A DNA stretch of 64,000 nucleotides from Smallanthus sonchifolius. Taxonomy: Eukaryota > Streptophyta > Magnoliopsida > Asterales > Asteraceae. The position numbers and the translations under genes were made by a program. Under the pieces are notes generated by a model. That model saw nothing but the letters and a program-made list of their open reading frames with translations. It was not told the origin of the DNA and searched no databases. The DNA lies in the NCBI GenBank assembly GCA_023525975.1, contig CM042042.1, forward strand, positions 379,501 to 443,500. Reading direction: 5' to 3'. Position 1 is the stretch's first letter. Each line of letters starts with the position of its first letter. Below, one piece after another: positions 1 through 10,728 of this stretch.

Positions 1-420
1 GAAAATCAAAATTAACCTTTTCACCAAAAATTCATTGGGCGCCAGTTCCCTCCAACCTGCTAAACCCTATAGGGTGTCCCATTCAAAATTTTAGAAAAAC
101 CCTATCCCGACGACATGTCGTCGCCATAGGGTTTTCCAGAATTTTTTTTAATTTAAAAAAAGGATTAAATAAAAAAAACAAAAAGAAAATCAAAATTAAC
201 CTATAGCGATGACATGTCGTCGCTATAAGGTTTTCCAGAATTTTTTTTAATTTTAAAAAAAAATTTATTAAATAAAAAAAACAAAAAGAAAATCAAAATT
301 AACCTATAGGGTTTTCCAGAATTTTTTTTAATTTAAAAAAAAATTTGACCGACGAAAATTTATTAAATAAAAAAACAAAAAGAAAATCAAAATTAACCCT
401 ATCCCGACGACAAGTCAGTG
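1..420. repeat. AT-rich tandem repeat with a 16-bp palindrome
   Basis: A unit beginning GAAAATCAAAATTAACC recurs at about 1, 186, 289 and 381. Each unit continues into a TATAGGGTTTTCCAGAA block and then an A/T-rich tail. A perfect 16-bp palindrome, CGACGACATGTCGTCG, lies at 108-123; the second unit has an imperfect copy near 207-222 and the third has lost it. The spacing is irregular (about 90-185 bp) and nothing here codes. It looks like a local tandem repeat derived from a transposon. Confidence 0.7.
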
Positions 421-600
421 ACTCCCGATCCAGATGTTATGTAAATCCTCAATCAGAAGACCCACGTCATTGACACGAAGAAACCTCACAAAACCAAACA
501 CAGAACCGACCTTTGATAACCGATCAGATTGATACACATCTGCAACTATCTCATAATCCTCGCAGAACTTCCAAATCTCATTCACTGAAGAATTAAACCA
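415..600 (-). pseudogene. RRM-type fragment, probable LINE ORF1 remnant
   Basis: The minus strand reads about 60 codons without a stop. The peptide has an RNP1-like core (GSVFGFVRF) followed by LLIEDLHNIWIG, which resembles the RNA-recognition motif found in ORF1 of plant non-LTR retrotransposons and their nuclear relatives. The frame ends in TGA near 415 and breaks upstream of 600. No reverse transcriptase is visible beside it. I read it as a decayed LINE fragment; a fragment of a host RRM gene is the alternative. Confidence 0.4.
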
Positions 601-1199
601 ACTTGCTTCTCAGCTAGAGTTCAAAAGAACATCAAAGAGATGGACGAGTCGGTGTCTAAGTATCCAGTTCTGGAGCCAGAAAACGAGTCTATATTATGGG
701 GTCATTAAGGTTAAAGTTTCGGGCTATTTGTGAATGTGAAGTTGGAGTATAACGGGTACCCAAAAGCCTCGGACTCTAATGAGATTCAGTTTTGACTTAA
801 CAAGTTGTTTCATTGTTGATGTCTTAGCATGGCAAATGCATTTGGGGTATCCTCTTTATATAAATGTACTAAAAGAGAATTTGACATTAGATTTTTCTAT
901 AACCTTGAGCACATTTACCATCCTCTTCATCAATTACATAATTCAAAGTTCTAATTATAGGTTTATCCCTTCCTTTAGTAGTCCTTGCATTCAAAAGTTC
1001 AACACAAGTTGTTTAACAAGAATCTGTGCTCCGCGGTTGGATATACCGTGGAAACTGTTGGAATAATACCCTAGAATAAGAACAATCAAACACACAAAAA
1101 ACAGTTACATGTTTACAACTGTTGCAGGACACATAAACTGAAACAAACAAATGTTTACTTGCACTTACCTTTTTCTTGTCTGAAATGAAAGTGAAGTCT

Positions 1200-1410
1200 G
1201 AATTTATGCTGTACCGAAAATACCAATACCAAATTTCTGGAAAAATAGGTACAGATTCGGTACTATACCGGTACTTGTTACAAAATGCCCATCTCTAGAT
1301 AGTATCGGTACCGAAAACAACGATACCGAATTTCAGGAAAAGTGGGTACCGTATCTATCAGATCGGTACAGTACCAATACGGTATCGGTATCAAATGCTC
1401 ATCCAGGTCA
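1200..1410. repeat. TACCG-rich interspersed repeat, two diverged units
   Basis: Two diverged units (about 1207-1300 and 1305-1405) are built of GGTACCG and CGATACCG words plus a shared AATTT(C)(A/T)GGAAAA block. Subterminal TACCG arrays of this type are known in plant hAT-like non-autonomous elements, but I could not find clear terminal inverted repeats or a target duplication. The rest of 601-1830 shows no convincing gene; a 95-codon open frame at 779-1066 has no recognisable domain. Confidence 0.35.
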
Positions 1411-1927
1411 AGGACCAATAAGTTTTGGCAAATGAAGGACCACTCGTGTTGCGTTTTAGCAAACTTGATATAACAATAGGTTTATTGCATTCAGTTTATG
1501 TAACAAGATTTTTCTTCCCTCATAAATGTGCTTGTATTATATAACGGTAAGCATACATCCATGTCAAAGACCACTCGTGTTACGTTTTAGCATACTTGGT
1601 GTATTTTTCAAATTTGGAGACCATACTTACAATTTGTATAAACCACATCGACCATCCGTGTAATAGACTCAAATAATGAATTTTAGTTAAATTAGATAGA
1701 GTGTGAGTGTTCTTGAACTCCTAAACTATGGGGGCGGCGCAAACTATAATAAAGTGGTTAATAATATAGTTGAAAATATTGTGTCACCGTAGAAGAACCG
1801 TGTTTTGTTTAGTTGAAAAAGTCGACAGAAAATGCCAGTGAAGCCCACCCGTAAAAGACTCAAATTTCTATTCTTCATAATAATAAGAGCATTCAGTTCC
1901 ACAAAACTTGATCATCAAACCCTAACG

Positions 1928-3319
1928 ATGCATACCCCAATTCTTCTCCTTTCCCTCGCAGTTTCGATCGCTATTGTCTCCGCTTTCTCACCGCCCGATC
2001 ACTACCTCATTGACTGCGGCACCACCTCATCCACGGTGGTTGACCTTGACCACCGAAGGTTCACCGGAGATGGATCCTCGCCGACTCTCTCAGAAACCAA
2101 ATCATTAGCGTCGAAGAGCTCGAATCCAGATCCCAATTTGTCCCCTGTTTATCACACTGCTAGGGTTTTCACGAAACCCTCAGATTACAAGTTCAAAATT
2201 AAAGAAAAAGGGTCGATTTTGGTACGTATTCATTTCTTCAAATTCGATTTTGAGAATATTGGCAGTACATGTCATGATCAATTTCATGTTTCCGCTAATG
2301 GATACGTGTTGTTACACAATTTCTCTGCTCCAAAAGGAAACCCTAGAATTAAGGACTTTTTGATCCCGGTTGATAATGATGAGCTTGTAATTAGGTTTAT
2401 TCCGGTAGATAAAACTAGTTTTGCTTTTGTTAACGCAATTGAGGTGATTTCTGCTCCTGAAGATTTGATTGCTAATGTGTATGTGATTTCTAATCAAAAT
2501 ATCAGACATGCTTTTGAGACTGTTTATAGGGTTAGTGTTGGTGGTGTTAAAGTAACGCCTTTCAATGATTCTTTGTGGAGAAATTGGGTTCCTGATGATG
2601 AGTTTTTAAAATTGGATGATGCTTCCATGAAAAGCTACACAAAACTTCACTTCGATGGCCGGATTAATTACCGGTTAGGTGGCGCGAGCCGCGAAGTGGG
2701 CCCAGATAACATGTACAACAGCGCAAGACTTCTTTCTAGTTCCAAGGATTCAATCCCAAAACAGAATATGACTTGGGTTTTCCCTGTGAACAAGGGATTT
2801 AGCTATCTTGTAAGGTTGCATTTCTGTGATATTGCAAGTATTTCAATTGGAATGATTTATTTCAATGTTTATATAAATGGGAATTTGGTTTATGAGAACT
2901 TAGATCTCTCGAGTCTCACAAACTACATGCTAGCTTCACCGTTCTATGCTGATTTTGTGGTTGATCCTGAGAAGTTTTCTGATGTTATAAGAGTTGATAT
3001 CGGTCCTTCAAAATTGAGCATGGCACATGCGGTCGATGGTATATTAAACGGGATGGAGATATGGAAGATGAATAATGCAATGGGTAGCCTTGATGGTGAA
3101 GTGTGTGTTGGACAGTTGGAGTCCAAAAGCCAATCGGGTGGTCAGATGAGCCGTTTACTATCATTGACAGCTGCAGTATGCTTATTGGCAATCGCGTTTC
3201 TGGTTATGAGAAGAAAGACCGGGGCCAAAGATTCAGTTGGGTGGTCACGAGTACCCGTTAATGTATCTGAAATTGATCTTAAATCTAGTTACTCTAAGTC
3301 TGCTGGGGCAAATGTTTAG
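1928..3319 (+). CDS. malectin-like receptor protein lacking a kinase domain
   Basis: A single-exon type I membrane protein. I start it at the second in-frame ATG (1928), because it gives a good signal peptide (about residues 1-19, ending VSAFS) directly before the malectin-like ectodomain (PPDHYLIDCG); the frame is open to an ATG at 1832. The ectodomain has the two malectin-like halves typical of the CrRLK1L family (THESEUS/HERKULES/ERULUS group), with the repeated hallmark 'YLVRLHFCDI' in the second half. One transmembrane helix (LLSLTAAVCLLAIAFLVM) is followed by a basic stop-transfer RRK and only about 35 cytoplasmic residues, then TAG. CrRLK1L kinases are usually near 800-850 residues; this one has about 463 and no kinase coding follows. 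It could be a receptor-like protein partner or decoy, or a 3'-truncated kinase gene. The ectodomain is intact, which argues against old decay. Confidence 0.8.
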   Translation: MHTPILLLSLAVSIAIVSAFSPPDHYLIDCGTTSSTVVDLDHRRFTGDGSSPTLSETKSLASKSSNPDPNLSPVYHTARVFTKPSDYKFKIKEKGSILVRIHFFKFDFENIGSTCHDQFHVSANGYVLLHNFSAPKGNPRIKDFLIPVDNDELVIRFIPVDKTSFAFVNAIEVISAPEDLIANVYVISNQNIRHAFETVYRVSVGGVKVTPFNDSLWRNWVPDDEFLKLDDASMKSYTKLHFDGRINYRLGGASREVGPDNMYNSARLLSSSKDSIPKQNMTWVFPVNKGFSYLVRLHFCDIASISIGMIYFNVYINGNLVYENLDLSSLTNYMLASPFYADFVVDPEKFSDVIRVDIGPSKLSMAHAVDGILNGMEIWKMNNAMGSLDGEVCVGQLESKSQSGGQMSRLLSLTAAVCLLAIAFLVMRRKTGAKDSVGWSRVPVNVSEIDLKSSYSKSAGANV

Positions 3320-4097
3320 TTTGAAAAGGTCATTCAAATGCACGAAGATGAAATTTGAAGAATGGACACTCAGGTATGGATATAACTACACGCCATAACT
3401 TTATAACGTTCTAGAACAAATGTTTCGAGTTTTTGAACTATCGTACTTGGCTTTTCATCACAAACTAACTATTGTTCTTGTGAAAATAACAAAAATAGTT
3501 TGCAAAAATGAATGATGTTGGACAAATATGCCCCTATTTGTCTAATATAATCATTCTATTTTCTCAAGAATGATGGATTTTTGTAACGAAATCCATTAAC
3601 GATACTCGAACGTCATACACTTGTTTCGGAACATTGTTTTTCTACATAGGTCTTGATGCAATATATAAGTTCTTGTTTTGTTATATTGTTGAACCTAAAT
3701 ATGTTGTACTTGTAGTAATTATCAAATTGTGCACAAATAAACAATGTTTTTTGTACTATTGTGTCTCATTTTCATTATTGCAGAATATTTACCGGTTTTT
3801 AATGTTCATCATCTACGATGTTGACTTGAGAACCAACCTTTATGACATCCCACCAATGTAGTGTTTTTTTTACCAGCAGGTTGTGACTCATGACTTTTTT
3901 AGAAATGTGTAATACTAGATATAAGCCAACATCTCTTCATGTATGCTGATGATGTAGAGGATTCATCATGTTGGTTGTGTAGAGGTGACCATAACAAATT
4001 AGGTGAATTCCACATTATGCAACACAACCCTTTCTAACAGTGAGCCAAGACAACCATGTTGGATGGGTGCTATCCTCCTTTGCCTACAATAGAAAAT

Positions 4098-4622
4098 GAT
4101 ACCATGACTGTATTTGGTTCATGAAATTGATTGGAATTAGAATTAATTCCATTCTAAAAGTGTTTGATTGATCAAGGAAAATTCACTCACTCACTCACCA
4201 GCTCCAATAACACTATTGAAATCATTAAACAAAGCCCCTGGCTTCTTTTACAGAGCTTAAATAGTAAACCAGAATCGGCACATGAAAACCAGAGTCGATA
4301 TCAAGAACACAAATAAAAACCAGAGTTGAAGACAAAAGAAATATTCATAATTGATGTCAACGAAGGCGAGAGTATTGAGAACCCAATGTTGAAATCCCAA
4401 CAGAAGTTTTGTTCCAACCATCTTCGATGGTGGCGATAGGCACGTTTCAGTGATCTTCCATGGTCGTGTTTCAGGAGATTAAGTGACGACTGTGAAATGA
4501 GGGACGGAGTTTTAAATGGTAATGTTATCGTTTTACTTCTTTTACATTCCAGTCTTTTTTACAAATACCAATCAAACATCTTACATTCCTTTGAAAATAT
4601 ATTGCAAACCAAACATGGCCTT
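4098..4622. mobile_element. possible hAT-type MITE
   Basis: The left end (TATTTGGTTCATGAAATTG) and the reverse complement of the right end (CATGTTTGGTTTGCAATA) are alike, giving an imperfect terminal inverted repeat of a type common in plant hAT MITEs. The interior has no coding capacity. I could not define a clean target duplication, so the borders are approximate. Confidence 0.35.
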
Positions 4623-4849
4623 AATGTCGAACTTCATTTGACATTAGAATAGATGTGCACTACCTTGATACTATTTTAATAATTTCTTCATTGTTCTTCC
4701 TCTCGATACCTTAATGTCGTCACACCATAAAGGTACATGACGACTCATTAGTGTTATTTTTATCATTTTATTCTTAGGTTAGATGGTTTTTTTTTTAAGG
4801 GAGAAAGGTTTACAGTGTTCAGAAACAAAGTTCTATGGGGTTTTTTGAT

Positions 4850-5545
4850 AGGGTTTCAGTTTATTCGGTTCGGGTTATTCGAGTTTTTGTCATAAAAATC
4901 CTACCCGTTTACCGACCCAAATTAGATTCGGGGTAATCGGCTTTGGGTTTATTTGGGTCGGGTTAATTGGAATTCAGGTTTTTAAGTACAAGTTGCAATG
5001 CATACTTTACAATTTAACTTAACATGATATTAATTAAATAATAAGCACAAAATATCAAATAAAAACACTCCCAAAATGATCTTTCGTCCAAACTCATTCA
5101 CTAAACACATATATTAACTAAAAACACCAAATAAATGAGCATAAAATGAAACCGTATCAACCAATCATATAAACTAAAAAGAAAACGTAAAACCGTATCA
5201 ACCAATAAACTCTTCAAATTGTCATCTTCATGTTCGCTCTTCCGTTTCCAATCATATTTTTTAAAAAAAGTTAAATAAAATAAGCATTAAAAATGGTTAG
5301 ATGTATTTTAAGTACAAATAAATATTAATAATAAAAAACTTTTTTATTATTATTCAGGTTAATCGGGTTAACCCGGTTAACCCGGTTAACCTTTTTAAAC
5401 CCAATTACCAAACCGAATACTACATTCCGGTTTGGTTTCCATCTTAAACGGGTTCGGGTTGTTCATTTTTCATCTTAATCGGTTTCGGGTTGATTCGGGT
5501 CGCGCTCGGTACTCGGGTTTCGGGTAAAAACCGACACCCCTAAAC
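4850..5545. mobile_element. non-autonomous hAT-like element with CGGGTT arrays
   Basis: The two ends (about 4850-4980 and 5355-5545) are dense in CGGGTT, GGTTCGGG and AACCCGGTT words and flank an AT-rich middle with no coding. The right end reads ACCGACACCCCTA and the left end TAGGGTTTCAGTTTATTCGG, which are imperfect inverted copies. Between 5358 and 5395 the unit GGTTAACCC is repeated in tandem. This is the layout of a deletion derivative of a hAT transposon with subterminal transposase-binding words. A similar but weaker array is at 26540-26870. Confidence 0.4.
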
Positions 5546-5629
5546 CATGCATACACATACATATACACACCAACACATACAAACATGCATACACCTATAC
5601 ATACAAATACAAATTAATAGATACACATA

Positions 5630-5800
5630 CATATTCGACCGATTTTTCGCTCAGAATTAGTGTTAATATATACGTATTTTGCCGATTTTTCGCTCGATAG
5701 TGTTCATTTATACGTATTCGGCCGAAAATTTTATAGTTCCAGCCCCCCTGATAGGGAAAAAAATCTCACCCCCTGTGCTTTTCTTCAAGCTCCGTCACTG
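5630..5800. repeat. diverged copy of the 46.3-kb MITE
   Basis: The segment holds repeated CCGATTTTTCGCTC plus TTTATACGTATTCGGCCG, then TTTTATAGTTCC and a C-rich tract, and ends near CTCCGTCACTGG. The same order of words occurs in the 163-bp MITE at 46295-46457, so the two are copies of one family. The left end of this copy is lost or too diverged to place. Confidence 0.55.
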
Positions 5801-6201
5801 GCTAAGACTAGCCGTTTTTACCCGGCTATTGACCTAAATGACCATGAATTAGTAGGCTAAAAAAGTCTAACCATTTTTATAAGTTTGACCGGTCAAATAA
5901 CCATTTTAATAATTTTCGCATGAACAAATTGGTTAACACGGTCTCCTTGCTTTTGTTTTTACTTCATTTTATGTATATGTTATTATCAATAATATAAAAC
6001 TTTATGTTAATTAATTTTACATAAATAGATGTACAATTTTTTTAGCTTTATGTTCAAATTTTACGAACCAATCATAATTAATCTAGCAATCGACTAAAGA
6101 GTTAATAATATTAAGTGGTAGAGTCGTCGACAGTGTCAAATAGTTTGGATCTCTTGTGAATAAATACAACGGTCCCAGTTGCCTGCCTGCCTGCATACAT
6201 T

Positions 6202-6312
6202 CACGTGCTCCTCTTATCTCTTTACACCATCATATGATCAATCCTTCTATCTAGGATTCTTAAACAACCATGTGCCAACGCAGACTCCCACGTGTATGGT
6301 CACGTGCACGTG
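6202..6312. promoter_or_regulatory. four G-box motifs upstream of the trihelix gene
   Basis: Perfect CACGTG hexamers lie at 6202-6207, 6289-6294, 6301-6306 and 6307-6312, the last two back to back. G-boxes bind plant bZIP and bHLH factors (established knowledge). A CT-rich tract follows at about 6350-6372, a common feature near plant transcription starts. The cluster is about 440-550 bp upstream of the proposed start codon, so a role in this gene's promoter is a reasonable inference. Confidence 0.6.
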
Positions 6313-6748
6313 CTCTCCACTAATTGGCTTCTACTGATTCCCACTCTCACTCCCCTTCTCTCTCTCTCTCTACTGTTACACAAGACAAATGTCTTTGATG
6401 ATACCATGATATGATATATAATTATAGAGAGAGCATCACTGTTTTCTGTGTGTTAAAAAGTGAGGTGTTTTGATTTTCGAGGAAGATGATCTAAGTAATC
6501 AAGTGAAGGTTTTTTTTGTTTTCAGTTCAACTTCTTCACCGACTTTTACTTCTACAGTAGTAAGTGTGTTTCTGTGTGTGAGTTCATGAGAAAAGAATTT
6601 CTAAAATTGTTTTCCTTTTCTAAGAGACACTCATCAGTGTGTTTTATACAAGTAAGAACTCTTTGATCTTCTAATTTGTGTTTGTTATATATTGGTAGAG
6701 TAAAACAAGTGCGTGTTGGAGTGGTTGAATCAATTATTAATTAAGAGT

Positions 6749-8817
6749 ATGTTTGATGAGCATTTTCACCGATTCATCTCTTCAACAAATTCTTCTCTCA
6801 TCCAAACACCAACAGACCTTAATTTTCTATCTTTTGATCCACTCTTATTCCCTCCTCTTCATACTCAAACCCTTAATTTTCAATCCCTCACACACAACGA
6901 TCAATACAACCATACGAAACTAGATCAAGAAATCCACGAGGAGTCCTCATGGTCTAACGATGAAGTTATTCAGCTTTTAAGGATCAAATCTAGTCAGGAG
7001 AATTGGTTTAAAGATTTCACTAATTGGGACCATGTTTCCAGGTAATCATTAATTAGTTATTCTTTCATTTCACGTTTCTAGCTTAAATGTGTTCTCTTAA
7101 GTTAATTAATAATTATTTCTTTTAATCAACTCTAAATATTTATTAATTATCTATAGATTTTAAGTTTGATGATGTAACTAAGTCGCATTTTAGGATTTGA
7201 AACCAAAGTTATCTTTTAGTAGCTAACTATACTTTTGTTTTTGTTTTTATATATCATGTTAGGGTTTTAGATTGAGAGTTTGTAATTATCTTTGGTAAAT
7301 GTTTTTATAACCATTTTGCTATATATATATATGTGCAAGGAATGTTGTCCATCTAAAATATGGAAGATTGTTAATTTTAAGTTAGATTATTATCTCCACT
7401 TTAGATGTGAAACTTCTATTCCCATAATGAGTTAATTAAGCAGTTTAATAATAACATGTGTACTTGGGTTCCTCTCCAAGTCATCAAAATTGAAATGTTT
7501 TGACATTAAGGAGAATCTTTGAAGAAGCATTTATGTGCATTTAAAATTCTATAGAATACATTATCAGTTGGTCTTACTATGATAGTAAATATAATGATCA
7601 TATTAGAAACTTAAAAGGAGATGTAGATTGAGAGATATTTTAAGATGAAAACAAAAATGTATGTGTCCACAATAGACATTAATTTAGATGGTTAATTATT
7701 AACTTTGTATGATGATTGTTGGAGCTGTAGAAAGCTAGCAGAGATAGGGTACAAAAGGAGTTCAGAAAAATGCAAAGAGAAGTTTGAAGAAGAAACTTGC
7801 AGGAGTTTCAGTAGTACCATAATAGGGTACAACAAGAGCAGCAGCAGGTACTTGATTAGTGAAGAACTTGATGAACATCTTTGCAATAATTCTGACCGAA
7901 TCACACACCACCATGTCACCATTGAATCTCCTCATGAAAATGTCAGTCACCAAGAACAACCACAACTACATATACAGGAAAAAGGAGAACGAAATCCTGA
8001 GGCCCAGGGGCGAATAAGTCATTTTGAAAAGGACCCAATTCAGATAATGGCACAACCAACTGAAGATGATGCACAAGTGACAAAGAGCAAGAAGAGGAAG
8101 AGAAAACACAAGAAATTCAAGATGGTCAAAGAGTTGTGCGTTGACTTGGTGAGCAAGATGATGGCTCAACAAGAAGAAATACATAAAAAGCTACTGGAAG
8201 ACATGGCGAGTCGCGAAGAAGAGAAGATGAAGAGGGAAGAAGCTTGGAGGAAAGAAGAAATGGAAAGGGTAGAAAGGGAAATTCTGATTAGAGAACATGA
8301 ACAAGAGATGGCAAGTGATAGGCAATCTACCATCACTCACTTCCTCAACAAGATCACATCTTCTGACTGCAAAAAGATTCAAATCCCCTTTAATATTATG
8401 AACCTACAACAAGCAACAAACAATGAAATGACCAAAATACCCTTTTCAGATAATATTGAAGATGATCGGATAGCAAAAGATGACCATGATGAAGGTACTG
8501 GGAAGAGATGGCCAAGAGATGAAGTATTGGCATTGATAAACATAAGGAGCAATGGCATTGATGGTAATAACAAAGGTTCTTTATGGGAGAGGATATCACA
8601 AGGAATGTTAGAGTTGGGATACAAGAGAAGTGCAAAGAGGTGTAAAGAGAAGTGGGAGAATATAAACAAGTATTTTAGGAAAACAAAAGATGGAAACAAG
8701 AAGAGGTCTTTGGAGTCAAGAACTTGTCCTTATTACCATGAGTTAAGTAAACTATACAACAACCAAGAGATGAAGCTGTCCAACTCCACCTCGCAGGAGC
8801 AGCTACTCATCATGTAA
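6749..8817 (+). CDS. GTL2: trihelix transcription factor, GT-2-like (GTL2 type)
   Basis: A two-exon gene: exon 1 is 6749-7041, the intron 7042-7730 (GT...TAG), exon 2 is 7731-8817. The splice joins AG to A and restores an Arg codon, so the N-terminal trihelix reads on from W-DHVSR into KLAEIGYKRSSEKCKEKFEE. An intron inside the first trihelix is typical of the GT-2 group. I chose the ATG at 6749 (MFDEHFHRF) over the in-frame ATG at 6713 because GTL2-like proteins begin this way. The product is about 459 residues: N-terminal trihelix (about 65-130), a Lys-rich segment (SKKRKRKHKKF) that may be a nuclear signal, a long Glu/Lys/Arg coiled coil, and a C-terminal trihelix (KRWPRDEVLALINIRS to CPYYHELSKLY). 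GT-2-type proteins bind GT elements in DNA in the nucleus. Both DNA-binding domains look intact. The assignment to GTL2 rather than a sister is moderately sure. Confidence 0.88.
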
Positions 8818-9410
8818 TTCGTCAGATCGATCAATAATTCCATTGTTGTTGGTGTGTATTTTTACTTTTATAAGTTAGTATATCTATTTTTTTCCATAAT
8901 GTTGTTAGCACATTTTTGTTTAGATAATTTCATAAATAATTAATGCAGCATGTGTTTCCTTAATTATCATGGCTTTTTTATGACCCAATGGTCAATATTA
9001 TGTATACGAGATTGTGTAATTTAGAACATTATACATTATGATAATTTGAAATAAATAAAATATGTGACTTAAAATGCTAAATTAATTAAAAAAAATAAAA
9101 AAAATGGAAATATGGTCCAACCACCCGGTCCGGTCGGTAACCAGCCAGTTCAAATGAAAACGGTTCAAACCAGTCGTAGAAATCTGATCACGTGTATATT
9201 TTCGACATTTTCGCCGACTTAGATTATTATCTCAACGTTTTCGCCGTTATTTTCGACTTAGAACATCTGCAGAATCGCATAATCATTATCTTGAATTTCG
9301 TCAACGATTCAAATCATTATGTGAATGTTCTTACGATTTTAGTGAGACCAAATGGTTATCTGTATACAAAAGTGAAAATTGGAATTTTCACTAGATAAAT
9401 TGTTAATTTG
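8818..9410. other. AT-rich intergenic stretch, no gene seen
   Basis: This is the 3' flank of the trihelix gene, with several AATAAA-like words near 9050 that could serve polyadenylation. The 68-codon frame at 9192-9398 is low-complexity and is not supported as a gene. Confidence 0.5.
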
Positions 9411-9658
9411 TATTATTATCAGCCAATGAGTTATAGTTTGAATTATTAAAAATCAATTTGCATTTTTTTATAAACTAAATTACATAATGTTATTACTTTA
9501 AAAAAGTATGTAGAAAAACATCCAACTTTCTTTAATATAATAAAATGTCTATTTTTGTAACATCCCAAATTTAAAGGAAATAAAAGTCCAGGGGCCAAAG
9601 AGTAATTAGCCCAAAGTTAAGGGACTTGAAAATAAAAAGAATTTGGAAATAGAGGTGG

Positions 9659-9890
9659 TAGCGGACCGCTACCAAGCCTTTAGCGGTCCGCTAGCCGCAT
9701 TTAGTTCGGACAAGGAGAAGATGACACATGTATGGTGACTCACTGAACAGGATCGGGTAGCGGACCGCTAACCAAGGCGTAACGGTCCGCTACGTGCGGG
9801 TTACGCCAGACAGCTGGCTAAGGGCGGTAGCGGACCGCTACCACCCAGCTTAGCGGTTCGCTACGGGTGGCAGTTTCACCCTATAAATAG
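9659..9890 (+). promoter_or_regulatory. LTR promoter: palindromic GGWCCG array plus TATA box
   Basis: The near-palindrome TAGCGGACCGCTA and its reverse complement TAGCGGTCCGCTA occur at 9659-9671, 9681-9693, 9758-9770, 9780-9792 (one change), 9828-9840 and 9851-9863 (one change). They form three forward/reverse pairs that could each fold into a hairpin. CTATAAATAG follows at 9881-9890, about 20 bp after the last site. This is the expected place of an LTR enhancer and promoter. The related LTR has the same arrangement with different flanking bases. Confidence 0.6.
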
Positions 9891-10237
9891 GTTCATTTGC
9901 CGTTTAAAATGGAAACAACACACTAACACCACCATTCACACACACACGACTCCCGAGGAATCCCAAACGACGGTTACGAGCACGGTGGTTACGAGTCCGG
10001 TACGCTATGAGTGCGGTTCGAGTTCAGAGAAGCATTTAAAGTAAGGGACGAACTTAGGAACTACCGAGGATAAAGTAAGTACACTGGACCCGTACCCTAG
10101 ACACAAATACGTGATGTGTGTGTTTAAGATGATACGTGATATATGTTATGTGCTATGTGATATGATGAGGGTACGGGGTAATGACGAATTAGTCTAAACA
10201 CTAAACGAGATTAATGGAGTAGTCACGACGTATCCAA

Positions 10238-10281
10238 GGGGTGGTGGATACGCCGCTGGTACTTCCTATATATAAACCTCT
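10238..10281 (+). repeat. LTR hairpin module A1
   Basis: The core GGGGTGGTGGATACGCCG, then CTGGTACTTCC, then TATATATAAACC is bracketed by arms CACGACGTATCCAAGGGG and CCTCTTGTGTACTTCGTG. The arms pair at about 14 of 18 positions. It is one of six such modules in the two related LTRs. Confidence 0.6.
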
Positions 10282-10407
10282 TGTGTACTTCGTGGTGAAC
10301 CCATTATAAATGTTTAGGGGTCTAAACTAATAAAGAATAAAGAAATATAGTAAACGTAACGGAGAACATCCGAACGGTATGTAGTTATCTGACACACGAA
10401 ATGTCCT

Positions 10408-10462
10408 GTCTAAGGAAAGAGTGGTGTATAAATCTCTCCTAGACCCGTCACTCTTTCCTGGG
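10408..10462 (+). repeat. 11-bp inverted repeat in solo LTR
   Basis: AGGAAAGAGTG is followed about 28 bp later by CACTCTTTCCT, a perfect 11-bp inverted repeat. The related LTR at 52776-52820 keeps this hairpin with one arm base changed (AGGAAAGAGTT). Confidence 0.6.
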
Positions 10463-10684
10463 GACATCTCTGTTGGAGGTACTGCTCTGGAAGAAAAATC
10501 ACCCCAATTTACAGTATATGATGAATACGAATATGAGATGGAAAGTATACCATGCATAATGAATACGAATATGTGATGAACATGAATACGTGAAATGCAT
10601 GATGATACGTGCAAACATGAATGAGTATGATGGAACGAGTCTAAAACCTAAAATGGAATAACGGAGTACTCACGAAATGTTAGA

Positions 10685-10728
10685 GGGGTGGTGGATACGC
10701 CGCTGGTACCTCCTATATATAAACCCTT
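10685..10728 (+). repeat. LTR hairpin module A2
   Basis: The same core as module A1, but with arms CACGAAATGTTAGAGGGG and CCCTTCTAATGCATCGTG. The inner stem is now TTAGA/TCTAA instead of CAAG/CTTG, while the outer CACGA/TCGTG pairing is kept. Confidence 0.6.

Larger units (their letters stand above)
3320..6200. other. intergenic stretch, no gene seen
   Basis: AT-rich DNA between the malectin-like gene and the trihelix gene. It contains the repeat segments listed separately (4100-4620, 4850-5545 and 5630-5800). Open frames at 3634-3861 and 5660-5860 are short, low-complexity and unlike any family I know. Confidence 0.6.

Noticed and set aside
1..420. Possible CRISPR-like array of direct repeats
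   Set aside because: The spacing is irregular, the repeats are AT-rich and diverged, and the context is plant nuclear DNA.
7692..8699. Several minus-strand open frames opposite the trihelix gene
   Set aside because: They are antisense shadows of the Lys/Glu-rich coding sequence (runs of Phe, Ser and Leu) and show no domain.
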